Source: Haliotis asinina
Lineage: Eukaryota; Mollusca; Gastropoda; Lepetellida; Haliotidae
DNA length: 64,000 bases
Direction: 5' to 3'
NCBI RefSeq assembly: GCF_037392515.1
Contig: NC_090283.1
Coordinates: forward strand, 27,730,249-27,794,248
Numbering within the stretch: the stretch's first letter is position 1; every line of letters starts with the position of its first letter. Shown piece after piece: positions 49,191 through 62,100 of the stretch. Both the position numbers and the translations under genes were made by a program. The notes under the pieces were generated by a model. It saw only the letters and a program-made list of their open reading frames with translations. It was not told the origin of the DNA and made no database searches.

Positions 49191-49800
49191 AACACATAGA
49201 CACAAATCAAAACACTGTATCACTTACAGAAACACAAACCAAAACAATACATCACCTAGATAAACACAAACAATAACACTGCATCACTTACATAAACACA
49301 AACAATAACACTGCATCACCTAGATAAACACAAACAATAACACTGCATCACTTACATAAACACAAACCACAACGCTGTATCACTTACAGAAACACAAACC
49401 ATATCAATACATCACTTACATAAACACAAACCATTACGCTGTATCACTTACAGAAACACAAACCATATCAATACATCACTTACAGAAACACAAACCATAT
49501 CAATACATCACTTACATAAACACAAACAATAACACTGCATCACTTACATAAACACAAACCACAACGCTGCATCAATTACAAAAACACAAACCATAACAAT
49601 ACATCACTTACATAAATACAAATCGTAACACTGCATCACATACATAAACACAAAATAAAACAATACATCACTTACATAAACACAAACCGTAACACTGCAT
49701 CACTTACATAAACACAAACCATAACACTGCATCGCTTCCATAGACACAAAAGAAAGCAATACATCACTTATAAAATCCCAAACCTTAACACCGCAACACA
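49190..49800. repeat. 32-bp tandem array, about 18 units
   Basis: Units follow the pattern CACTGCATCACTTACATAAA plus CACAAACAATAA, with two main variants: CACTGCATCAC and CAATACATCAC. It has no distinct spacers, so it is a minisatellite and not a CRISPR-like array. Confidence 0.9.
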
Positions 49801-50298
49801 TACTGTAACATGACAAACGTACAAAACGTTTATGCGCATCATTACTGACTCAACACTTGTTTAGTTGTCATGAATTTCAGTGCAGATCGACCTGGTTCCT
49901 CTTCTTCCATGAAACATTGAAATGTGGATAATTGAAGGTTTCTAGACGATAAATAACAGCAGTGCATTTACAGAGTAAACATGATAGTGATTAGAACACA
50001 GTATAGACGAAGACTTTGTTTGAGTTTCGGACATACATTGCATTGATCCCATGTCGACGGAAGTGTTTACAAATCATTTAATGAACAATAAGTGAAAGAA
50101 CCACCAGAGTCAAATGATCATCATTTTATTGAATCAACTGCTTAGACATTGTCGGATGGTCTTTGTTGCCTTTTACGAATTAGCTTGTGAGATCAATATG
50201 ACACACGCGCTCTCTTGATGTGAATATCTAGAGAGTGGCCGTGCGTGTACCATACTGGCATTAAACACTGACGTCAACGCAGCTGAAACACAGGTACG

Positions 50299-53200
50299 AT
50301 GTGGGCTGGAAAGGCATCGACTACAACAGACGACCAGACCGCCGTGTCCGTTCAGAAGATGAGAGGAGTGACTTACATCTATGATGTGCTGATTCTGTGT
50401 CTCAATATTGGTGGCATTTATACATACGGTAGCCACATTCGCAATGGGACGGCAGTCTGGCGTGGTTTGGCATTTGCATTCCTCGTCAACTGTGTCCTCA
50501 CAACGTGTGTTGGATGGCTTCACACAGTTCGGTTGTTTTACATAGCCATACTCGACGACGTCTTCAAGTCTCGAGGTGCTTTGAAGCTGATGTTTGCAGT
50601 CTATGCTTTGTACTTATCAAGCATGCAGACATGCATGGTGTTTCTGTCAAAGCGCTTGACCAAGCTAGGGAAGGAAATCAAGACTAGAGGAGATGGACTA
50701 AGTCCGAGATGGATCGTCATATTCCATGTGTCTCTGCTGTTGATACTAGTTACGTCTATCATTTTATTCACTATTTATGTATTCACAAATTCAAATGACG
50801 ATGCTGACTCGAAGACGTCCATTGTGTTCCTTTATGTACTGCCATTTCATCTCAACTCGCCTCAAGGACACATCTGTCTTGGACTCTTCTACTATGTTTT
50901 CGGGTTCAATCTCTTCAGGATGGTGATTTGGCTTTTCCTTACTGGTGTTCTATGTTATCACATCAGATACAAATTCATCAGCATCAAATGCAAACTGGAA
51001 GACATTTCCTCCACACCTGTCATCAGATGTGATGTTATTGAAGAGCTGCGACACACATATGAACAGGCGATTGACTACATGCGAGAAGTGGACACAGTTC
51101 TGTCGTGGCGGGCTCTTCTCATGTTGGCATCTGTCCTGTTCACTGACTGCTTTTCTATATACTGCATTAAGGTTTGGTCCGCAGGAAAGGAGGAGTTCAT
51201 TGTCTTCGTGGCTACTGTTTGCTTTACCAATGTTGTTCTTTTAGCACATATCATCTTGTCAGCTCAAGTTCACAGTGCAGTAAGTAACGTACAGTGTTTT
51301 TAACGCATGAATTCAAATATGTCGCTTATATATTTGTAACGAAACACAACCAGTTTCATTATCTGTTTGGATTATAAGTGTGAGTAATGTCTGCACAGTA
51401 GCAGTACTGGAAATCAGGAAGTAAGGACTGTCTTTATACACCAAACAACGGGAACATTTTCTTTCGATGTTCAATATAATGTGTGTCTTTCATTTCATGG
51501 ATACTTTCAGGGAAAAGCAGTAGGTGATGTCCTGCCAAAAATACACCTGAGTGACAACAGTGTGGATACAGGAATATCGGTACGATGAAGGTCGAGAAGA
51601 TGTCCATTTTAGGGTTTGGCAGAGTAGTCAAGTTGGTGATGGCGTGCGCTTGTCACCGTAAGGGACAGGTCTTTATATGAGAGCTTGAAAAGCCAATTCA
51701 GCTATACATGTCGTTTACTTACATTTTACTCTTTTCTAAACACAACTACACCAGCTCGAATTTGATTTCAATGCTGTGAATTGATTATGTTGTAAACTGC
51801 TGTAATTAATTCCCTTTCATTTCATAACATACACAAAAAATCCAGTCGGGTTTTGAAGTATGGGGAACAGGTCAAGCACATCACTTTCAGTTACCTATGG
51901 AATCCGAGAAGGGACATTGTCGCGTTGTCGCATTGTCGCGTTGTCGCCCTCTCAAAAACAAGCAAAATGAAGCAAAAACTAACCAAAGCGCGACAATGCG
52001 ACAATGCGACAATGCGACAACGCGACATTTCGCCTGTTTGTCGCATTGTCGCGATGTCGCGTGTCGCGTTTCGAATAACATTTTCTCTGTTCCTCCAAAG
52101 TGCGACACGCGACATAGCGACACTTTTCAAGGTCAAAATATGTCGCGTTGTCGCATTGTCGCCCTATCTACGATGTGTAAAAAAACCCTAAACATTTACT
52201 AAAACGCGTTGTCGCCCTTTTCGATTACCGATGCGCATGCGTAGAAAGTCAATTATAGTACGCATGCGCAGGAAAGGTTAAACTCTGTTTAACACTTCAA
52301 TGGTCCTTTTGATACTTCGAATGGTTTTTAAAGTGAAGTAGTGCTTGAAATGGTAGTTGGGCTGCTTTTCTTGAACTTAATGCAAATATTCATTGTTGGT
52401 TAGAAAATTATTTTATATATAAATGTATTTAGTGAATGAAGTGTGTTTTAGCAGCAAGACAAATACTTGCGCAACTTTTCATTGTAATCAGGGCACACGT
52501 TTGCCTCGTCATTCAAGGCGGGGCAATTTGCTGTGCAGATTAATGTCTCTTTGTCACACCAGATAGCTATTATCATAAGTTCGAATCCCAGCACCATACA
52601 CATTAATCACTTTGAACATTTCGCCGGTATCCAGATGACAGGTTGTGAGAAACTGAAATATTGTTAAAATTCAAGCCACATCGGCAGAAACATCAGGTCA
52701 TGTCATGTCCTCGAATGGGTCACTATGTTCCATAATGTGGCTCCTGACACAGTTTCATGGTACAGTCCTGTCCGACGCTGATGAACTTGTTCGAGATCTG
52801 CCTCTGTTCAGCCAGCAGTGGATGGATACCAAGTAGAATGAGATATCACGTAACCACCAGACACGTCAAAGACAGTTTAGGTCGGCTTTGAACGTGATAA
52901 TGGGAAAACGCCATACAAATGGACTGTTATCATTGTGATATACTACCCCAAGAAATAAACGCATAGACGAGAAATCTGTTGAAAAAAGTTTCAAACATGT
53001 ATAACTCGTCCATAAATAGACTTTAGTGCATGAATTTTACATCAGTAATGAGTGCATGTGCTTTAGAAGAAGGTAATGTCTATAAAACAAATAATATACT
53101 TCTAGACAGCGAAGACGTTGATGACGACGTAGCACGACCCTGACGTCGGGTTTTCTGCTTCTCAAACGAATCTCTTTCAGCCTGTTCCGTACAGTTTGAC

Positions 53201-56200
53201 CTGACATCCTCTGAAGGCCAGGTGCCCTGGCTGTTGTGCTCTCACCCGTGGGAGTACCATCACGCAACTGTAGTACCCGCATGTACCTATTTGAGTTGCA
53301 GTGGTAACTCTAGATCTGCCTGCAAAGGGGCAGTGACTTCTTATATCTGTTTGGCTGCAACGAGCTGCAAGTCATTATATCTTGCTCAGACTAACATTCA
53401 GACGCCTGGCAACAGAAGAGTTGTAAAAATACAAATCGCCTATGCGTTTCTTTTGGAGGGATGGTTTATTAGAAACGATGAAATAGCTTGGTAGTGTTGC
53501 GTACCCTTGAAGTGCCAGAAACCAAGTCTCCCTCCTTCCCTCCTCCTACTCTGCGACGCTCCACTCCATTCCACACCACACCTCTCCTCTCCCCTCCTCC
53601 TCCTTCACTCCTCCGGCGCTCCGTTCTACTCCGCTCCACCCTAGCCCACTCCTCTCCGCTTCGCTCCACACCACTCCTCACTCCTCCACCGCTGCACTCT
53701 CTCAAGGTTTGGCAAGATTCGCAAATTAGCAAGGTATTTCAATACAATAATGTGTTGTCATGTCTGTTTTCAGTTCTATTTGAATCCTGTCTTATTAACC
53801 CTGCATGTGAGATAATTCACAATATAGTGGATACTTGATCAAGCGATACTTATGTACTTGTATCGTTTGAAACATGCACCTACTGAATCATAATATTCTT
53901 CAGCAAAATGGACAGTTTGAATACGGCATTCCATTAACCACGCACCCTTAACCCACACACTAACACGGCAACATGGATGTTCATTTATCATTGTTCTGAG
54001 TTCGAATCACGGGTATCTCAGCTCTTCACGAAATGTCGCATTGTCGCATTGTCGCGTGTCGCGTTTTAGTTAATATCTTATAATTCACACTGTAGTCAAT
54101 ATTTTAACAAAACGCGACGCGCGACAATGCGACAATGAGACATTTCATCAAAATGTCGCGTTGTCGCATTGTCGCGTGTCGCGTTTTAGTTAATATCTTA
54201 TAATACATACTGTAGTCAATATTTTAACAAAGCGCGACGCGCGGTAATGCGTGAATACGACATTTCATCAAAATTTTATTAGTTACGGCGGAATGTTAAA
54301 AAAATATGACAAGCATGATTATTTTTCGATATTTTTAAAGGGTTCAGATATCCAGGGATCGACATCAGAACAATGATAAATGAACGTACATCTAGTCGTG
54401 AAGTCCAGAGTGGTTGAGTGTCGTTGCTTAACGGAATGGTTCTGTTCAGACTGACCCTTTTGCTGAATTTGTTTTTGATATAACAGCCGTAGGTTTACAA
54501 CGATACAAGTACATGTATATCGCTGGATCTAGTAACCGTATGAAAAAATTATGAGGCATATTGTGAATCAGGCTATGTGCAGGATTAATAATATAGGATT
54601 CAAACAGAAATGAAAACGGGCATCACAATACATCATTGTAATGAAATACCGTGCTATTTATACCAATAAACCTTGGGTGAGTGGAGTGGAGCGGCGAGAA
54701 GAGTGAGAGGAGTGAGGGAGGGAAAGCTGGTTTCTTGCACTACAAGTGTACGCAACTCTACCAAGTGATGTCATTGTTTCTAATATCCTACTGTCAACAG
54801 TCCATTTGTAAGGCGTTTTCCCATTATCACGTTCAAAGTCGACCAAAACTGTCATTGAGGTGACGGATGGTTCAGTGATATCTCATTCTACTTGGTATCC
54901 ATCCACTGCTGGCTGAACAGAGGCAGATCTCAGACAAATTCATCAGCGTCGGACAGGACTGTACCACGAAACTGTCAGGAGCCACATTATGGAATATAGT
55001 GAGCCATCACCTGATGAATTTGCCGATGTGGCTTGAATTTTAAAAATATTTTAGTTTTTCACAACCTATAATCACAACCTGTCATTGAAATCTCCAAAGT
55101 GATTAATGTGTATGGTGCTGGTATTCGAACGTATGGTAATAACTATCTGGTGTGACTAAGAGACTAACTCTGCTCAGTGTGCCGTAATTACAATGAATAG
55201 TTGCGCTACTAATTCGTTTTGCTGCTAGAACACACTTGACTGGCTAAATACATTTTCAATATGTAAAACAATAAAGAAGGATTTGCATTAAGTTCAAGAA
55301 GAGAAGGCCCATTGCCATTTCGAGCACTATTTCAATTTAAAAACCATTGGAGGTAACGAAAGACCAGTGAAGTCTGGAATAGAGTATAACATTTTCTGCG
55401 CATGCGTAGATTAAATGACTTTCTACACATGCGCACCGGTAACAAAAAGGGCGACAACGCGACAATGCGACATACATTTTGTCGCATTGTCGTGTGTCGC
55501 GTTTCAGTTAATTTGTTAAATGCATACTATGGTCAATATTTTAATAAAGCGCGACACGCGACAGTGCGACATCGCGACATTTTGATGAAATGTCGCGTTG
55601 TCGCATTGTCGCGTGTCGCGTTTTAGTGAATTCTTACATATCTTAGATAGGGCGACAATGCGACAACGCGACATATTTTGACCTTGAAAAGTGTCGCTAT
55701 GTCGCGTGTCGCACTTTGGAGGAACAGAGAAAATGTTATTCGAAACGCGACACGCGACATCGCGACAATGCGACAAACAGGCGAAATGTCGCGTTGTCGC
55801 ATTGTCGCATTGTCGCGCTTTGGTTAATTTTTGCTTCATTTTGCTTGTTTTTGAGAGGGCGACAACGCGACAATGCGACAACGCGACAATGTCCCTTCTC
55901 GGATTCCATAGTTACCTGAGTTTCAGATGACCCTTCAGACTGAAACATTGACCAAAACAACGTTTAACTCTACTAAATCTGTTTTCACACAATTTAAACA
56001 TGGAACAGTTCAGCTATTCGACATAAGTGGCCTATCTTCTGTATTCAGGTGCAGCTGTTTTTGACCCAGGTTCTGGGATCCGATGTCGGGATATCAGTGG
56101 CTGGATTCTTTGTCATACAGAAGTCTACTTTCCTCACGGTAAGTAAAGATGTGGGTTTTTCATGAAACATGTTAATGTTTGATAAAATGTCTTTATTCAT

Positions 56201-57189
56201 GGTTAACGATCTAAACTGCCAAATCACTGGAATGGAAAACTGACCCTATAAAAAATGACAACACGGTCATTTCCGTCATCCATTCGTAGACAGCACCACC
56301 TCTGTGTTTATTCAATTTTCTGTGCGAAGGAAGGTCACTAAAACATCAAATATCAAACACATCCATCCGTTATGAGAGGTTTCATATTTGTGGAGCAGAC
56401 CAAATGTTCCGTAACCGTTGTGTCCTTCAAAGGAGAGGGAGATTTTTCCAAGATTTGGACGGTCACGCATATATGTTTTCACTCTCTTGCGTTGCTTGTC
56501 ACTGTGACCACTCGAGTATTGGACGTCCTCTTATACAAACCATGCTCGCACCATAATTTGTCCGACAAAATATTATCTGATTTATTTCAGTATGAAAATG
56601 AAACGTAGGAAATACAGAGCGGGACCTAGGTAATGTGGTCAGAAATATCAAACGACTAAATGTCCATTCTAGAAATAATAGATGTGTCTCAGATGTGTTT
56701 TCCATCATGCTAAATTCCTTTGACGCATAAGCTTCTATGCCTCCGGTTGACCTCCCTTAGCAAATGACAACATAGATCCAGTGATCAAAGTAAGTACTCC
56801 CACGAAGATAAGCTCTGTGTCAGAACAGGAACGATGGAGACGGTGACGTAGACCTGTTTTCTATTTATTTACCTTTTCTATAGTAGATGTCAAGATTCGG
56901 GTGACACAGCATTCAGACGAGATCCCTAGGTAACATTCTAGGTCAATATTATGGATTATATGTCAGTACAATTGTTGCAACGCCTCTTTGATATTAACAT
57001 ATCTTATTGCAGATTTCTCCATTCAGCAAATAGCATGTTTAGGCCCAAACTATACCCATTCATGTGATTTGTAACTTCCACATACTTAATCAGTTCAGCT
57101 TAAGTAACTGCAGTGTTTATTTTCAGATCGTTGAGACGCTGATGACGTATTCGGCTGTTGTTTTGCAGCTCCCTTCGTCACAAGCTTGA
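50299..57189 (+). CDS. Gustatory-receptor-like 7TM protein, copy 1
   Basis: Exons 50299-51279, 51511-51579, 56049-56138 and 57127-57189 give 400 aa. All three introns are phase 0. Exon 1 (327 codons) holds most transmembrane segments, with hydrophobic stretches near residues 27-42, 54-84, 95-115, 138-163, 192-221, 270-290 and 299-322 (some pairs may not both span). Exon 3 encodes LGSDVGISVAGFFVIQKSTF, and exon 4 IVETLMTYSAVVLQLP. Together these match the end of insect gustatory receptors: a GFFxhxKxxhL block and the TYhhhhhQF/L signature in the last helix (here T387, Y388, Q394, L395). Three phase-0 introns near the C terminus are also a known hallmark of that family. Gr-like genes are known in molluscs and other non-arthropods. 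Their ligands are mostly unknown. The exon 2 donor is the weak GTACGA. If unspliced, translation would stop after two more codons, before the last helix. Intron 2 contains the giant foldback element. Confidence 0.85.
52943..53466 (-). mobile_element. Nested Tc1-like remnant in the foldback left arm
   Basis: Ends CTACCCCAAGAAATAAACGC and GCGTTTCTTTTGGAGGGA are related to each other and to the element at 4731. TA lies on each side. The matching right arm lacks the whole segment, which defines the insertion. Inside, the minus-strand frame (53282-53037) reads GLQRMSGQTVRNRLKEIRLR, the second helix-turn-helix of a Tc1-like transposase. The catalytic domain is deleted. Confidence 0.8.
54031..54270. 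repeat. Two 120-bp palindromic units at the foldback centre
   Basis: 54031-54150 and 54151-54270 repeat with a period of exactly 120 bp. Each unit starts AAATGTCGC(G/A)TTGTCGCATT, has an AT-rich middle (TTAGTTAATATCTTATAAT) and ends with the inverse of its start, so each can fold by itself. A related unit lies in the right arm at about 55478-55605. Confidence 0.85.
56139..57126 (+). other. Intron 3 of GRL copy 1
   Basis: Donor GTAAGT, acceptor TTTTCAG. No repeat family recognised. Confidence 0.5.
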
Positions 57190-57486
57190 CAGGTTGATGG
57201 AGAAATCAGTTCGACAGTCATTGTTTAAAGGAACCAGTTGGCTCTTCTTTTTGAATGGTTATCAGCGAAAGCAGTGTTATTGTTAGTATGGACAGTTGAG
57301 CCTAATAATAGTTACGGCTTGGTAAATATGTGAGTGATACACGTTTTCAGGAACTACTTTAAATTAGCTTCATGACAGCGACGGAAAGTCTCCTTGTTCA
57401 CTGTATTATTGTCAAATGTTCGCTTAGGTTTAGGTCAGACTTTTCTTGACATGTTAATAGTTCTGTTCATAAACGTCCTTAAATAA

Positions 57487-57488
<2 letters not shown>

Positions 57489-57519
<31 letters not shown>
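57489..57519. repeat. (AT)n microsatellite
   Basis: About 15 AT units between the two GRL genes. Confidence 0.95.
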
Positions 57520-57525
<6 letters not shown>

Positions 57526-57785
57526 GTTAGCACGGACCAAGATTTACTTTGAAATAGATCTAATGCCAATGTTTACAAATCATTAATGATCAATAATGAA
57601 CAAATTACGAGAGTCATATTAACTCATTTAATCGTGATATCTGTTTGGCTGCTTTTACCTTCAAGTGATGGAATCAAATGCTAAGCACGCACTTTGCATT
57701 TGAATCGAATCAGATCCCGAGTTAGCAGTACATTGCCTTCCTCACTTGGAACAACCGAAATCAGTGTTGGTGAATCACAGGAACG

Positions 57786-59116
57786 ATGTGGGCTGCAAAG
57801 AGATCGACTGAAACAGAAGACCAAGATACGGTGTCTGTTCAGAAGATGAGAGGAGTGGGCTACATCTATGATGTGTTGATTCTATGTCAAAATATGTGTG
57901 GCATGTATACGTATGGTAGCCGCATTTGCAATGGGTCAGCAGGTTGGCGTGTTTTGGCATTTGTATTCCTCGTCAACTGTGTTTTCACAACGTGTATTGG
58001 ATGGCTACACACAGTTCGGTTGTTTTACATAGCAGTACTTGACGACATATTCAAGTCTCAGGGGGCATTAAAACTGACACTTGCAGTCTACAATTTGTAC
58101 TTATCAAGCATGCAGACATGCATGGTGTGTCTTTCAAAGCGTTTGACCAAGCTAGGGAAAGAAATCAGGAATAAAGGAGATGGACTAAGTCCGAGATGGA
58201 TCGTCATATTCCATGTGTCTCTGATACTGACAATACTGACATCTATCATTACGTCCAGTATTTTTGCATTTATAATTTCAAATGACGATGCTGGATCGAA
58301 CACGTCCCTTGCATACCTTTACACTCAGCCATTCGATCACAACTCACTTGAAGGACGCATTTGTCTTGGACACTTTTTCTATAGTGGCGCTTTTGCTCTC
58401 TTCAGGGAGGTGATATGGCTTCTCCTTACTGGTGTTCTCTGTTACCACATCAGGTACAAATTCATCGACATCAAATGCAAACTGGAAGACATTTCCTCCA
58501 CATCTGTCATCAGATGTGATGTTATTGAAGAACTGCGACACACATATGAACAGGCGATTGACTACATGCGAGAAGTGGACACCGTTCTGTCATGGCGGGC
58601 TCTGCTCATGCTGGCAACTGTCCTGTTCACTGACTGCTTTTCCATTTATGACATAAAGATTTGGTCTGCAGGGAAAGAGGAATTCATTTTCTTCATTATG
58701 TTTCTTTGCTTTTCCAATGCCTTTCTACTGGCAGTCATCGTCCTATCAGCGCAAGTCCATAGTGCAGTAAGTATATTTATGAATTATTTAGCACACAACA
58801 AGCAATGTATTATCATGATATCCTTTCAGTTTCACTTGTCCGATTATTGTTACAAATATTCAGCTGTAGACCCAAATATAATAAGTAGGAATCTTTATGT
58901 CCAAATGTCTGGTTGGTAGGATGTGATATCATCAATGAATTATATTACACAAGCTTTCTATACCTTCAGGCAAAATCAGTCGGTCATGCCCTGCCGAAAA
59001 TACAGCCGAGTAACAACGATGTGGAGACTGGAATATCGGTACGGTAATGTTCCATCAGAGTAACATATTTTAAACTTATCCCATCTCACGTACTCACGTA
59101 TTGTATTGTACATTCA

Positions 59117-59173
<57 letters not shown>

Positions 59174-62100
59174 CATAAGAAAGTTGGGTCCCACCAACGA
59201 ACCCGAATTGCACATTTAACCACTGTTTTCTACCAGATATCTACTTTTTTATTTATTTTATTTTTTATATTTTCTTTCTTTTTTCTTTCTCTCTTTCTGT
59301 CTTTCTTTATTTATTTTGTTTATTTACTTATCTATTATTTTTTTTTCGGGGGGGGGGGGGGGGGGTATTTTTTGCTTATTTTCAAGACACAGCTTGTTTT
59401 CACAGACAATTCTATCAAAATCACTTATTGCTATAATGGATATAAATCGTCATGTTACAAGCAGTGTCATGCAAAATACATATTTGACTACGAGTAGGAA
59501 GCAGTTTTGAACTTTTAACTTGATGGGGAAAAAAACATAGTCCAATTGATTCTCAAACTGACCGTGACGCCACGATTTTAGAAAATGGCGGCGGCCTGTC
59601 ACGAACATACGTTAGTCCCAGAATAAATGCTATTTAGGATTGTTTACACCGAGTTACAAAATCTGTATTACTTTCTACTGATAGTAAATGTGTATTTGAT
59701 TGATAAACAATAGGATTTTGCATGACATTGCTTATAACATAACAATTTCACTCTTGAAAGCGAGGTGGGTGTCAATATTATACACTGACAATATTAGTGT
59801 CACTTCGACCAAAACCTCGATCGCAGCAAGTTGTGTCATGCAAAATCCTTTTGGTTCTCAATTATTTACTAGTAAGTAGTTTTGATTTTTGTTAACTCGA
59901 TGGAAACAAGTCTAAATATACTCTTTTTTTTAAAAAAAGTAGGGGAACCTGACCTTTGAAGTCTCTTAGAAAGTAACCCATTGAAGAATGTTACAATGAC
60001 ATTCATCTTGGGTATGCAGTAGCATTTTACGTTATCACCAAAAACAAACACACTGCATGGGAAGCACGTGCACAACGTGGGAGCCTCCTACATGTGCACG
60101 GGGTGTCATCATGAATCTTGACGTTTTTTCAGGCAGGTCGATAGATCACTGTAGACCATTTTTCCGATAATTTAATTGCATCTGTGCATGGTCAGGGTCA
60201 CAACACACTACCGACTGAAAATTGTAAATCTGAAATTTTCATGTCCTACTCCAGTCACCTAACAAGGGGGATACCTGAACGAACAACATTGCTTTGAATA
60301 ATAGCCATGTGGTGATGCATTCTCAGAACATCCATTCTTATTGTATGAACAATGATTAAATCCAGTGTCTCTCCCAATTTCGACAATCGTACATTGTAAG
60401 TACAGTTCCCCTACTTTTTGTCAAGAGTATAGCATCTTCTATCTTGGAAGCGAGGTAGGTGTCCAACCACCTGATTATATACGTACAGGATTCCACAAAG
60501 CTTGCTTTGCACTCACATATTTAGCACGAACTGAGGTGTCCCGTGGAAATCTGTGCATGGTGACACCATCACCCGACGCCTGGGAGCACTTACTGGCAAC
60601 CTAACGATTCGGCATGTCTTTGTTGACGTCGAGAAATAAGCAATTTGACGAGCTTGTTACACATTTTATATACAACCTCCTGAAAATCACATGACGTCAC
60701 CGCAGGGCTCTAGCGACAGAGTTACGTAACCTGTCTGCGTTTTCGTTTGAACGCGAGAGGGACGGGGGAGACTTTTGGCAACTTTTAATCGCTTGGTATT
60801 AATCAACCACGCGTTTTTTTTCTTAAGAAAACAATTGGTGTTCCACAAGTCTTTCATAGGTAATGGATAAAATGAGTAAAAAGATTTCTCCCAAACTGAT
60901 CCGCATATATGAACAACTGATAGAGAAACGAGGGTGATGGGCTCCGTTATCAGATATGATCCTTCTGGACAAGACTCTGGATATCTTTTTTATCAACTCA
61001 ACTACATTGTGCTTATAGGAATAGGAAAGGACTGGCACAGCAAAGAATTGGTGGCTTTGACCTTGCTTTTAGCATTGAGCTGCAGATTGTGTTAAAGCGG
61101 GATTTGTACTCTGCCCGAAGTCTGTCTTGAAATCTGGGCATTCTGGAGCTTGTCTCGAACTTGATTTTCAAGACAGGCCTGATCTTCCACAGCATACTCA
61201 ATATATTCCGATTACTGCCCCAATATAACTTGACCAAACCATCATGACGTACCTGACATGTTTCAAATGTCGAGTCCAAAAGTCATACCAATATCATTAG
61301 AAAAGGACTTGACAAGGAAAGCCTGTTCTGTCAAACTGGCATTTGCTTTGTCAAGGAGTTCGATGTCATCCATGCAAATTAAATGAGTAAGTGGTGTTGG
61401 TGATCTGTGCTGAGGAGGTCCAGGATGGCAACCCTCCTCCCAACTGAGCAGAACGCTCAAAGGATTTAAAGGCAAGCAAGAAAGCAAAGGACTAACGGAC
61501 CCCCCTGGAACATTCTCCTTCTGATTGGAATAGATTCCGAAGTCTTCACCTGCTCACCTAGTTACTCAGGCAGGTCAATACAATCAAGTGACATCAGATC
61601 AACTGATCAGGGATAGAGTCATATGTTTTTTGTAGTCAATCCAGCACACGATGAGGTTGCGGTGGTGTGTTTTAATCTCTTTCAAAATCATTTTACGTAC
61701 GAGAAGTTGATCCTTGCACTCCTGGCATGCCTTTCAGGCTCCCTCTGCTATCTACTAACTGGAACAGCAGTAAGACGACACGATTGTGTACTATTCATGT
61801 GATAGGTCAGAAGTCTTTTCAGATTAGTTAAGCCTCCTTTTTGGTGACGGAGTATTATGCAGGCTGTGCAAAACCATGGGGGGACTTTGCCTGTATCCTG
61901 TAAATAGAAGCAGTGAAGTAATGGTGTTTGGACACACGGGAACACTTTCAGGTAAAGGTTTCGAATGCCACCAGGCTCTGCAGCTGTATCAGATTTCCAC
62001 TATTCGATAACACGTTTCAGGCAATTTGGTGAGATGAAACACACAAACGACCAACATATTTTCTCAAGCATTGCTTTTGGTTTGCCAGCCGTAACTGGGA

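Larger units (their letters stand above)
51897..55909. mobile_element. Giant foldback transposon with 8-bp target duplication
   Basis: The ends are ATGGAATCCGAGAAGGGACA and its inverse (TCGGATTCCAT at 55899-55909), flanked by AGTTACCT at 51889-51896 and 55910-55917. Inverted similarity continues almost without gaps to a centre near 54.15 kb: for example CATACAAATGGACTG at about 52913 against its inverse at about 54809, the purine/pyrimidine-biased ACTCC-rich block at about 53530-53590 against 54672-54720, and ATTTATCATTGTTCTGA at about 53985 against 54370. Arms are about 1.75 kb each once a nested Tc1-like insertion (52943-53466) is removed. The ends and centre are built of GCGACAATGCGACAACGCGA-type repeats. 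No transposase is encoded, so it is non-autonomous. An 8-bp duplication fits hAT-like or P-like transposition, but the end sequence is not one I know. Confidence 0.85.
51580..56048 (+). other. Intron 2 of GRL copy 1
   Basis: 4469 bp, of which 4013 bp plus one 8-bp duplication are the foldback element. Without it the intron would be only about 450 bp. Confidence 0.75.

Noticed and set aside
49190-49800. Regular 32-bp repeats suggesting a CRISPR array
   Set aside because: No spacers, eukaryotic context and continuous tandem units.
51853-52202. Several overlapping open frames with Cys/Arg/His-rich text such as CRIVALSHCR on both strands (also 55402-55960)
   Set aside because: They are translations of the GCGACAATG repeats in the foldback arms. 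Every frame stays open because of the repeat, and there is no domain.
53469-53838. Ser/Pro/Arg-rich open frames on both strands
   Set aside because: They cover the ACTCC-rich pyrimidine tract of the foldback arm. Low complexity only.
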